A DNA stretch of 5,428 nt from Gammaproteobacteria bacterium (GCA_030617485.1 JAUWVK010000114.1:1-5428), one strand, 5' to 3'. Shown: positions 1-5,362, numbered from the stretch's first letter. Numbers and translations are program-made. Notes: a model not told the origin generated them from the sequence alone.

Positions 1-861
1 CACCGCGGGGTCCTCACGCAGCGGAATGGTATTGCTGTAGGATTTGGACATTTTCTGGCCGTCTAAACCCGGCATTTTGGGTGATTCTGTCAACAACGCC
101 TGTGGTTCTGGCAGGATAATCTTGCCGCCGCCTTCCAGATAACCAAACAATCGTTCACGGTCACCCAAAGTGATATTGGCCTGACTTTCCAGTAATGCCC
201 GAGCCGTCCCCAACGCCTCGTGATCGCCCTGCTCCTGATATTTCCGGCGCAGTTCCTTATACAGTTTGGCATTTTTCTTGCCCATTTTTTTTGCGGAAGC
301 CTCGGCCTTTTCTTCAAAACCCTGCTCGCGACCATAGAGGTGGTTAAAGCGCCGCGCCACTTCGCGGGTGAGTTCTACATGAGCAACCTGATCCTCGCCC
401 ACTGGCACCTGGCCAGCCTTATAGGCCAGAATATCGGCGCTCTGCAATAAGGGATACCCCAGAAAACCATAGGTCGCCAGATCTTTTTCCTTCAGGGCTT
501 CCTGTTGATCTTTATAGGTCGGCACCCGTTCCAGCCAGGAAATGGGGGTCATCATGGACAGCAATAAATGCAGCTCGGCATGTTCTGGCACCTGTGACTG
601 AATAAACAGCTTGGCAGAGCCTGGATTTACACCCACCGCCAGCCAGTCGACAACCATATCCCAGACACTTTCACCGATTACCGAAGGATCTTCGTAATGC
701 GTGGTCAGCGCGTGCCAGTCGGCCACGAAGAAAAAACAATCATACTCGTGTTGCAGACGCACCCAGTTTTCCAGCACACCATGATAGTGACCTAAATGTA
801 ATCGCCCTGTGGGGCGCATGCCTGACAATACCCGCTGGTGCTGACCTGGAACCAAATTCAA
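1..861 (-). CDS. trpS: Tryptophanyl-tRNA synthetase, partial (C-terminus beyond left edge)
   Basis: Class I cytoplasmic aminoacyl-tRNA synthetase that activates tryptophan with ATP and charges tRNA-Trp. The 287 residues in the window read without a stop to the first base. Visible motifs are the HIGH-type signature HLGH at residues 22-25 preceded by SGMRPTG, the TrpRS-typical GEDQ at 155-158 followed by HVELTREVARRFN, and KMSKS at 270-274. The C-terminal anticodon-binding helices are missing because the window ends. Between GEDQ and KMSKS lies about 110 residues, roughly twice the E. coli spacing, with a lysine/arginine-rich insert near 183-213. There is no usable ATG ahead of the HLGH motif: the first in-frame ATG is residue 15, inside the conserved SGMRP segment. 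A TAG stop lies five codons upstream (874-876), so a TTG start at 859-861 is chosen. It is last in the minus-strand block, 79 bp after the site-2 protease gene. The identity is nearly certain; the exact TTG is less so. Confidence 0.95.
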   Translation of the reverse strand, partial: MNLVPGQHQRVLSGMRPTGRLHLGHYHGVLENWVRLQHEYDCFFFVADWHALTTHYEDPSVIGESVWDMVVDWLAVGVNPGSAKLFIQSQVPEHAELHLLLSMMTPISWLERVPTYKDQQEALKEKDLATYGFLGYPLLQSADILAYKAGQVPVGEDQVAHVELTREVARRFNHLYGREQGFEEKAEASAKKMGKKNAKLYKELRRKYQEQGDHEALGTARALLESQANITLGDRERLFGYLEGGGKIILPEPQALLTESPKMPGLDGQKMSKSYSNTIPLREDPAV

Positions 862-867
862 ACTGTT

Positions 868-874
868 CTCCCTC
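868..874 (-). promoter_or_regulatory. Ribosome binding site deciding the trpS TTG start
   Basis: On the minus strand the motif GAGGGAG sits 6 nt before the TTG at 859-861. An in-frame TAG overlaps its upstream edge (874-876), so the reading frame cannot begin further upstream. A second TTG two codons later would have a 12-nt spacer and is less favoured. Confidence 0.65.
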
Positions 875-940
875 TACTATTACTAATCAACCGTTATTTA
901 TCAAAAATGGCAGCGCTATTTTCTGCTTAATTTTTTGTCG

Positions 941-1597
941 CTAACTCACGCCAGCCAGGCTAAACATAAAACTCTCAAAATAATGCAGTGGCGGACCCAG
1001 TATTTTTCCAAGCATGCCTGTCACCATTAAACCCACCATGATCATCAGGCCATAGGGTTCAATACGACTCAGCTTCCAGGCCCAGGGACCGGGCAACAAG
1101 CCAGCCAACACACGTCCACCATCCAACGGGGGAACGGGCAACAAGTTAAGCAGCATGAGAACACCATTAATCGCTATTCCCGCCCCACCCATGTAAATCA
1201 ATGGCCAGGCCAGCCAGCTGAATTCATCTCCCAGCATAAAGCCGACCTTCATGACCAACGCCCAGCCAAAGGCCATCACCAGGTTAGACATTGGCCCCGC
1301 CAGCGCCACCAGTGCCATATCTCGTTTAGGGTTTCTCAGATTATCCCAGGTCACCGGCACCGGTTTAGCCCAACCAAATATAAAACCTCCCATGAGCACA
1401 AGTGCAAGAGGCACCACCACGGTGCCAATGGGATCAATATGTTTCAGGGGATTCAGCGTCAGGCGGCCCATCATCATGGCAGTAGGATCACCCAGCTTCT
1501 TTGCCACCCAGCCATGGGCCACTTCATGAATGGTAATGGCAAACAGGACCGGCAATGCCCAAATAGCAATGACCTGCACCGTATTCAATTCTTGCAT
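941..1597 (-). CDS. Site-2 protease family (M50) intramembrane metalloprotease
   Basis: A 218-residue polytopic inner-membrane zinc metalloprotease of the compact S2P class that lacks a PDZ domain. The zinc-binding HExxH is HEVAH at residues 24-28, inside the first hydrophobic segment. The third zinc ligand is the aspartate of LDGG at 158-161, within the family pattern NLLPVPPLDGG. A GPMSN segment at 101-105 matches the conserved GPxxN of this family. Hydrophobic stretches lie near 8-29, 57-76, 95-120, 127-155 and 181-203. All catalytic residues are present, so it should be active. Its substrate cannot be told from sequence. It sits between yciO (70-bp gap upstream) and trpS (79-bp gap downstream), probably co-transcribed. 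The Shine-Dalgarno is weak (AGG about 12 nt ahead of the ATG). It is unlike RseP, which is about twice as long and carries PDZ domains. Confidence 0.93.
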   Translation of the reverse strand: MQELNTVQVIAIWALPVLFAITIHEVAHGWVAKKLGDPTAMMMGRLTLNPLKHIDPIGTVVVPLALVLMGGFIFGWAKPVPVTWDNLRNPKRDMALVALAGPMSNLVMAFGWALVMKVGFMLGDEFSWLAWPLIYMGGAGIAINGVLMLLNLLPVPPLDGGRVLAGLLPGPWAWKLSRIEPYGLMIMVGLMVTGMLGKILGPPLHYFESFMFSLAGVS

Positions 1598-1667
1598 CGA
1601 CGGATTGTACCTGTTTTTATGGAGAGAGAGTAACGAAGAAAGCGCGAGAAAGGGTGAATCTACACTC

Positions 1668-2288
1668 TTAATCCAGGCCTTCTGAGGAACCCAGACCTTG
1701 CCGTGTAATCACAGGCAGCTCCCCGGTTAAATCCACCACTGTGGTCGGCTCAAAGCCACAATACCCACCGTCGATTACCAGATCCAGGCTATGCTCCAGA
1801 GTGTCACGAATATCGTAAGGATCGGTGAGCGGCATGTCGTCTCCGGGCAGAATCAGGGTAGAGCTCATCAACGGTTCACCCAGGGTTCCCAACAAAGCCA
1901 TGGCAATGTGATTTTCAGGCACACGCAGACCAATGGTTTTACGTTTGGGGTTTCGCAACCGCTGCGGCACTTCTTTGGTCGCTTTCAGGATAAACGTATA
2001 CGGCCCCGGGGTATGGTTTTTAATCAGTCGGTACGCGGTATTGTCGACTTTGGCGTACAAAGCGAGCTCTGACAGATCCCGACACACCAGGGTAAAATTA
2101 TGCTTGTCATCCACCTGACGAATGGACCGAATCCGCTCCATGGCCGTCTTGTCACCAAGATGGCAACCCAGCGCATAGCCAGAATCGGTGGGATACACAA
2201 TCACCCCACCGCCATTGATAATGTCTACCGCATGGCCGATTAACCGCTGCTGCGGATTATCCGGATGAATCTGAAAAAACTGGCTCAT
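1668..2288 (-). CDS. yciO: YciO, L-threonylcarbamoyladenylate synthase-like protein (Sua5/YciO/YrdC family)
   Basis: A 206-residue cytosolic protein, full length for YciO. Family members bind RNA and nucleotides, and the TsaC/Sua5 branch makes threonylcarbamoyl-AMP for the t6A modification of ANN-decoding tRNAs. YciO itself is a paralogue whose cellular role is not settled. Recognisable segments are YPTDSGYALGC (32-42), TPGPYTFIL (93-101), KRKTIGLRVPEN (115-126), SSTL (142-145) and PTTVVDL (181-187), all in the YciO order. The segment IRQVDDKHNFTLVCRDLSEL follows the E. coli YciO form, which differs from the KxR...SxN loop of Sua5. There is no Sua5-type C-terminal domain. Its ATG overlaps the TGA of rnm by four bases (ATGA), and an AGGGA lies 7 nt upstream inside the rnm coding region, so translation is probably coupled. 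The genome's main TsaC is probably encoded elsewhere. Confidence 0.93.
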   Translation of the reverse strand: MSQFFQIHPDNPQQRLIGHAVDIINGGGVIVYPTDSGYALGCHLGDKTAMERIRSIRQVDDKHNFTLVCRDLSELALYAKVDNTAYRLIKNHTPGPYTFILKATKEVPQRLRNPKRKTIGLRVPENHIAMALLGTLGEPLMSSTLILPGDDMPLTDPYDIRDTLEHSLDLVIDGGYCGFEPTTVVDLTGELPVITRQGLGSSEGLD

Positions 2289-3139
2289 GCTGTTTTCCCT
2301 GCCAGATCCCAGTCGTGCCAGACTGGTGTACAGCCGTCTGGCAACGCAGACAGTTTCCCAAGCTCAATCCAGGACTGTTCGGGACCGTGGTAATCAGAGC
2401 CGCAGGAGGCTAATAACTCAAAACGTTTGGCGTACTGAGCCATGCCCTGCACATCGCCCGCTGAGTGGCTGCCGGAAACCACTTCCAGAGCTTCGCCACC
2501 AGCATCCTTGAATTCCTGCATAAACTGCCGCAGACGAGTCGCACTCAAACTGTATCGAGCGGGATGGGCAATCACCGCCTGACCACCAGAATCATGAATC
2601 CATGACAGCGCCTCTTCCAAAGTTGCCCACTTGCCGGGCACATAACCAGGGCGATTGTGTATCAGAAATTTCTTAAACACCTTGCGCATGTCTTTGGCGT
2701 GGCCCTGTTCCACCAGAAAACGGGCAAAATGGGTACGGCCAATGATTTGACCCGCGGCAAACACCTGCGCACCTTCCAAAGCTCCTTCGATACCGTGTTT
2801 GGCCAGACGTCGGGATATCTCTTTCGCACGCTCCTCACGAAATGATCTCAGTTTACTCAAACCCGCCTGTAAACTGGCATGCTCCGGGTCAATATTGAGC
2901 CCCACAATATGAAAGGTCACCCCGTTCCAGCTAATGGAGATTTCAACTCCAGGCACCAGCTGTAGACCAAGCTTATTAGCCTCCTGGCAAGCCTCTTCAA
3001 GCCCGCCGGTGCCATCGTGATCCGTCAACGCCAGCACATTCACACCCTGAGCATGAGCACGCTGAACCAACTCTGTCGGAGTCAGGGTGCCGTCAGAAGC
3101 AATGGAATGGCTGTGAAGGTCAATACTTAGGTGATTCAT
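2285..3139 (-). CDS. rnm: RNase AM, PHP-domain 5'-3' exoribonuclease / 3',5'-nucleotide bisphosphate phosphatase
   Basis: A 284-residue PHP-family metal hydrolase closely resembling E. coli RNase AM (YciV, formerly TrpH; about 293 residues). The E. coli enzyme trims 5' ends of rRNAs and short RNAs and also acts on 3',5'-nucleotide bisphosphates. The PHP metal ligands are all visible: DLHSHS with H9 and H11, D16 in SDG, the TDHDG motif with D40, H41 and D42, E66 in PGVEIS, H77, H137 in GRTHFARFLV, H192 in AHP and, near the end, D249 and H251 in SDYHGP. The segment GRTHFARFLVEQGH is typical of this subfamily rather than of histidinol phosphatase or the DNA polymerase PHP domain. The ATG is fixed by an in-frame TGA four codons upstream; the ribosome site is weak (GAG about 9 nt ahead). 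It opens the minus-strand block and is followed with a 4-bp overlap by yciO, the same pair order as in E. coli. Confidence 0.94.
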   Translation of the reverse strand: MNHLSIDLHSHSIASDGTLTPTELVQRAHAQGVNVLALTDHDGTGGLEEACQEANKLGLQLVPGVEISISWNGVTFHIVGLNIDPEHASLQAGLSKLRSFREERAKEISRRLAKHGIEGALEGAQVFAAGQIIGRTHFARFLVEQGHAKDMRKVFKKFLIHNRPGYVPGKWATLEEALSWIHDSGGQAVIAHPARYSLSATRLRQFMQEFKDAGGEALEVVSGSHSAGDVQGMAQYAKRFELLASCGSDYHGPEQSWIELGKLSALPDGCTPVWHDWDLAGKTA

Positions 3140-3241
3140 TGTGGGAACTCAAAATCTAATCCTGCGTGGAATCTTGTAATGATGATTGTATGGACTCTTG
3201 TGTAAATAAGGGCATGAAAAACTCAAACCATGTATAAGCCC

Positions 3242-3250
3242 ATTCTACCA
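3242..3250 (-). promoter_or_regulatory. Candidate extended -10 element for the rnm-yciO-protease-trpS block
   Basis: On the minus strand this reads TGG followed by TAGAAT, an extended -10 with a five-of-six match to TATAAT. Transcription from it would begin near 3235 and give a leader of roughly 95 nt before the rnm ATG. No good -35 hexamer stands 16-18 nt upstream (the site reads GAACTT or similar), so the call is tentative. Confidence 0.3.
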
Positions 3251-3264
3251 GAGCCACCGGGAAG

Positions 3265-3277
3265 AAGTTCTGAACTT
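3265..3277. repeat. Perfect 13-bp inverted repeat, possible operator
   Basis: The sequence AAGTTC-T-GAACTT has two perfect 6-bp arms around a single central base. It falls where the -35 hexamer of the candidate minus-strand promoter would lie. A one-base centre is unsuited to an RNA hairpin but fits a dimeric repressor or activator site. No known consensus was recognised, and a 6-bp arm can occur by chance. Confidence 0.35.
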
Positions 3278-3304
3278 TCATTAAAAGCTTCATCTAAGAG
3301 AATG

Positions 3305-3313
3305 TGGTAAATT
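3305..3313 (+). promoter_or_regulatory. Candidate extended -10 element for the yciB-yciI-bolA-ppiC block
   Basis: TGG followed by TAAATT forms an extended -10 with a four-of-six hexamer match. It would start transcription near 3320, about 28 nt ahead of yciB. No -35 of quality is seen 16-18 bases upstream, so this is a weak prediction. Confidence 0.22.
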
Positions 3314-3347
3314 AACGTCTTTCCCTGCAACCCGTTAAGAAGTAAAC

Positions 3348-3908
3348 ATGAAATTCCTTTTCGATCTTTTCCCCGTTATCCTGTTTTTTATCGCCTACAA
3401 AACTCATGGCATTTTTGTTGCGACGGCAGTTGCCATTGCAGCCAGTTTTTTGCAGGTTGGGCTTTACTGGCTCAAGCACCACAAAGTTGAAAAAACGCAC
3501 ATCGTCACATTGGTTCTTCTAGCAGTATTTGGTGGTTTAACCCTGATACTCCAGGATGAAACATTCATCAAGTGGAAACCATCCATTATTAACTGGTTGT
3601 TCGGTCTTGTATTTATCGGTAGTCAGTTTATTGGTAAAAAAAGCATTGTTGAACGCATGATGGGCGCCAATATTTCGTTACCCCATTTTGTATGGCCAAA
3701 ATTAAACATGGCCTGGGCGATATTTTTTATCGCCCTTGGTTTTGCCAATCTCTATGTGATGTCAAACTACGATACGGACACCTGGGTTAATTTTAAAATG
3801 TTCGGCATGATGGGTTTAACGCTGGCCTTTCTTTTAGCGCAGGGCATTTATCTAACACGATACATACAGGACGAACCCGTTAAAATCACAGAAAAGGATG
3901 ATGAGTAA
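3348..3908 (+). CDS. yciB: Inner membrane-spanning protein YciB (septation protein A / IspZ family)
   Basis: A 186-residue polytopic inner-membrane protein aligning along its whole length with E. coli YciB (179 residues). Members are linked to envelope synthesis and normal cell division or septation; the molecular activity is unknown. Conserved family segments are KVEK (46-49), FGGLTL (61-66), FIKWKP (73-78), QFIGKKSIVERMMG (93-106), WPKLNMAWAIFF (116-127) and WVNFKMFGM (146-154). Hydrophobic stretches near 3-17, 21-41, 50-67, 77-95, 119-137 and 148-170 suggest five or six membrane spans, ending in a charged tail (KITEKDDE). An AAGAAG site stands 5 nt before the ATG. It is the first plus-strand gene and its TAA directly touches the ATG of yciI. 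In E. coli yciB and yciI are also near neighbours. The historical name IspZ reflects the Shigella septation phenotype. Confidence 0.95.
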   Translation: MKFLFDLFPVILFFIAYKTHGIFVATAVAIAASFLQVGLYWLKHHKVEKTHIVTLVLLAVFGGLTLILQDETFIKWKPSIINWLFGLVFIGSQFIGKKSIVERMMGANISLPHFVWPKLNMAWAIFFIALGFANLYVMSNYDTDTWVNFKMFGMMGLTLAFLLAQGIYLTRYIQDEPVKITEKDDE

Positions 3909-4211
3909 ATGTTGTACGCCATTATCAGCCAGGATGTTAAAGACAGTCTTGAAAAACGTCTTGCAGCAAGACCCGCGCACATCGAACGGCTTTCTGCATT
4001 ACAAAATGAAGGGCGTTTGATTATTGCCGGGCCTCATCCTGCCATTGATAGTGAAGACCCAGGGCCTGCTGGTTTTTCTGGTAGCCTGATTGTTGCCGAG
4101 TTCACCTCTCAGGCCGATGCGCAAAACTGGGCCGACGCTGACCCTTACGTAACAGCTGGTATTTATGCCCAGGTCACTGTCAAACCTTTCAAAAAAGTAT
4201 TTCCTCAGTAA
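3909..4211 (+). CDS. yciI: YciI family protein
   Basis: A 100-residue soluble protein very similar to E. coli YciI (98 residues). The YCII family has a ferredoxin-like dimeric alpha+beta fold; some relatives are dehydrochlorinases or muconolactone-isomerase-like enzymes. The function of the YciI branch is unknown, although conserved histidine and aspartate residues suggest an active site. Those residues are visible here: H24 in RPAHIERL and D76/D78 in WADADPYV. Other family marks are the N-terminal MLYAI strand, [12 protein letters not shown] (34-45), [11 protein letters not shown] (55-65) and the closing VKPFKKVF. It begins at the base after the yciB stop, with an AGGA about 10 nt upstream inside yciB, so translation is likely coupled. 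The family identity is secure; no reaction can be assigned. Confidence 0.95.
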   Translation: MLYAIISQDVKDSLEKRLAARPAHIERLSALQNEGRLIIAGPHPAIDSEDPGPAGFSGSLIVAEFTSQADAQNWADADPYVTAGIYAQVTVKPFKKVFPQ

Positions 4212-4225
4212 TTTTCCGGGAAAAT
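4211..4225 (+). repeat. 15-bp inverted repeat between yciI and the bolA-family gene
   Basis: ATTTTCC-G-GGAAAAT is a perfect palindrome with 7-bp arms that begins on the last base of the yciI stop codon. In RNA it could form a 6-bp stem with a CGG loop ending before the next gene's AGG ribosome site. There is no following U-tract, so it is not a standard terminator. It may be an operator, an mRNA processing site or chance. Confidence 0.4.
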
Positions 4226-4240
4226 AAACAGGTACAAAAC

Positions 4241-4516
4241 ATGAGCGAACGTATTGACATGATCCGCGAAAAACTCACCGCGGCTCTTTCACCGGAACAA
4301 CTGGAAATTATTGATGAAAGTCATCTTCATGCAGGCCACCCCGGTGCGCGTGGCGGTGGCGGACATTTCAATGTCATCATTATTTCCAATGCCTTCGAAG
4401 GCCAGAATTTGTTAGCAAGACATCGCATGGTCTACGATGCGCTGGGTGATGCCATGAAATCTGAAATTCATGCTCTCAGCATCAAGGCGAATACGCCGGA
4501 AGAATCACAAAACTAA
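4241..4516 (+). CDS. BolA family transcriptional / iron-sulphur regulator
   Basis: A 91-residue BolA-fold protein. BolA proteins partner with monothiol glutaredoxins to hold or deliver [2Fe-2S] clusters, and E. coli BolA also acts on transcription of morphology and cell-wall genes. The helix-turn-helix-like core is seen as GGHFNVIIIS (40-49), FEGQNLLARHRMVYDALGD (52-70) and EIHALSIKA (75-83). The conserved RHR (60-62) carries the usual histidine ligand. A second ligand may come from the loop between strands, here HLHAGHPGARGGGG (28-41), which has three histidines and no cysteine. The SHLHAGHPGA segment places it with BolA proper rather than IbaG. It follows yciI by 29 bp, with AGG about 9 nt before the ATG. 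No glutaredoxin gene is in the window. The bolA symbol is withheld because paralogues occur, though it is the most likely name. Confidence 0.92.
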   Translation: MSERIDMIREKLTAALSPEQLEIIDESHLHAGHPGARGGGGHFNVIIISNAFEGQNLLARHRMVYDALGDAMKSEIHALSIKANTPEESQN

Positions 4517-4538
4517 ATATTATATTTCCGAAGAAATA
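4515..4538 (+). repeat. Overlapping AT-rich inverted repeats between the bolA-family gene and the isomerase gene
   Basis: Two palindromes overlap. AAATAT-T-ATATTT (4515-4527) begins in the bolA-family stop codon. TATTTC-CGAA-GAAATA (4523-4538) can form a 6-bp stem with a four-base loop. They are mutually exclusive as RNA hairpins. The second shares the TTTCCG...GAAA layout with the repeat at 4211-4225 on the other side of the same gene. There is no trailing U-tract. Confidence 0.4.
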
Positions 4539-4544
4539 GTCACG

Positions 4545-4549
4545 AAGGA
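4545..4549 (+). promoter_or_regulatory. Strong Shine-Dalgarno for the peptidyl-prolyl isomerase
   Basis: AAGGA stands 6 nt ahead of the ATG at 4556, the best-placed ribosome site of the plus-strand block. It fixes the start used for the signal peptide prediction. Confidence 0.6.
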
Positions 4550-4555
4550 ATACAC

Positions 4556-5362
4556 ATGACATTCAAAAACATTACTTTCACCAGCTTGGCCTTATTTGCA
4601 TGCTTGACACTGCAATTTGCTCAGGCTGCAAAACTCGATTCAGACGCCATAATTGCGGAAGTAAATGGTTACAAAATAACTGAAGGCCTATTTCGGCTGT
4701 ATACCAGTCAACGCAACCTGCCTGCTAGAGGCGCATCTCCTCAGCAAAGAACCGCGTTAATTGAAGAACTAATCAACCGAGCCGTCATTTATCAGGACGC
4801 TGTTGCGCTTGGAGTCGACAAAACCCCGGCTATGAAGGCAGCAATAGAATTTCAGCGCATTAACATAGTCGCCAGCACCATGATCAACCGCTCATCTGAC
4901 CGATTTTCTGTTAGTGAAGACGACATGAAAAAAGAATACGAATCCCGCAAAACTGAGCTGGGTGGAAAAGAGCTCAAAGCACGCCATATATTGGTAACCA
5001 CTGAAAAAGCCGCAAAAGATATTATAGCCAAACTCGAAAAAGACGGTGATTTTGCCAAACTTGCGGGCAAACATTCCACTGGCCCGAGCGCCGTGAATGG
5101 TGGTGACCTGGGCTGGTTCAAGACAGATCAGATGGTGAAAGAATTTTCTGCGGCAGCAAGTAAACTAAAAAAAGGCAGTTATACGAAAAAACCAGTAAAA
5201 ACACAGTTTGGCTGGCATGTCATTTTACTTGAAGACCGTCGCTCTGTTGAAGCTCCCGCCTATGATTCCGTTAAGGAACAGATTCGTGTCGGTTTACAGG
5301 GACAACTGATTGAAAAATATATCGGCAACCTACGAAGCAAAGCGGTTATTAAACGAAACTAA
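4556..5362 (+). CDS. Secreted parvulin-type peptidyl-prolyl cis-trans isomerase (PpiC/SurA/PrsA-like)
   Basis: A 268-residue exported foldase that should isomerise Xaa-Pro bonds and assist folding of envelope proteins in the periplasm. Residues 1-24 form a signal peptide with a hydrophobic core (SLALFACLTLQFA) and a cleavage site after AQA. A SurA/PrsA-like helical chaperone region follows (about 28-130), including AIIAEVNGYKITEG and ALIEELINRAVIYQDA. The rotamase domain spans about 140-228: KARHIL with H144, FAKLAGKHSTGPSAVNGGDLGWF (166-188, matching the PpiC signature pattern), M193 and F197, then QFGWHVILLED with H221. A helix after the domain (235-260) completes the PrsA-like layout. There is one parvulin domain, unlike SurA with two. 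C16 lies in LFAC, a poor lipobox because of phenylalanine at -2, so a soluble periplasmic form is favoured over a lipoprotein. It is the last visible gene of the plus block, 39 bp after the bolA-family gene. Confidence 0.92.
   Translation: MTFKNITFTSLALFACLTLQFAQAAKLDSDAIIAEVNGYKITEGLFRLYTSQRNLPARGASPQQRTALIEELINRAVIYQDAVALGVDKTPAMKAAIEFQRINIVASTMINRSSDRFSVSEDDMKKEYESRKTELGGKELKARHILVTTEKAAKDIIAKLEKDGDFAKLAGKHSTGPSAVNGGDLGWFKTDQMVKEFSAAASKLKKGSYTKKPVKTQFGWHVILLEDRRSVEAPAYDSVKEQIRVGLQGQLIEKYIGNLRSKAVIKRN

Larger units (their letters stand above)
3140..3347. promoter_or_regulatory. Divergent intergenic control region between rnm and yciB
   Basis: These 208 bp separate two oppositely oriented gene blocks, so they must hold promoters for both strands. 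They are more AT-rich than the coding sequence on the left. No perfect -35/-10 pair was found on either strand. The best -10 candidates are of the extended TGn type and are listed separately, as is a perfect short inverted repeat. No tRNA, riboswitch-like fold or rho-independent terminator was recognised. Confidence 0.7.

Noticed and set aside
90..335. Open frames opposite or out of frame with trpS and other genes
   Set aside because: They lie fully inside genes whose own frames show conserved catalytic motifs, lack recognisable ribosome sites and encode low-complexity, arginine- or serine-rich products typical of shadow frames.
862..940. Possible terminator between the protease gene and trpS (GCAG/CTGC with a following T-run, minus strand)
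   Set aside because: The stem is only 4 bp and the T-run is short. It is not enough to call a terminator, and no T-box or trp operator pattern was recognised here either.
1598..1667. TACAAT and a pyrimidine-rich tract upstream of the site-2 protease gene on the minus strand
   Set aside because: TACAAT resembles a -10, but it is so close to the ATG that the transcript would be nearly leaderless, and no -35 is at the right distance. The CT-rich stretch shows no regular repeat.
3156..3215. A 19-codon open frame on the minus strand in the rnm leader (begins MPLFTQESIQ)
   Set aside because: It would be a possible leader peptide, but it has only a weak GAG ribosome site, no tryptophan or other repeated regulatory codons, and no terminator/antiterminator fold after it. 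A frame this short is expected by chance.
4598..4606. Lipoprotein signal in the isomerase (cysteine 16 after LFA)
   Set aside because: Phenylalanine at -2 is unusual for a lipobox, the hydrophobic core continues past the cysteine, and AQA at 22-24 is a good signal peptidase I site.
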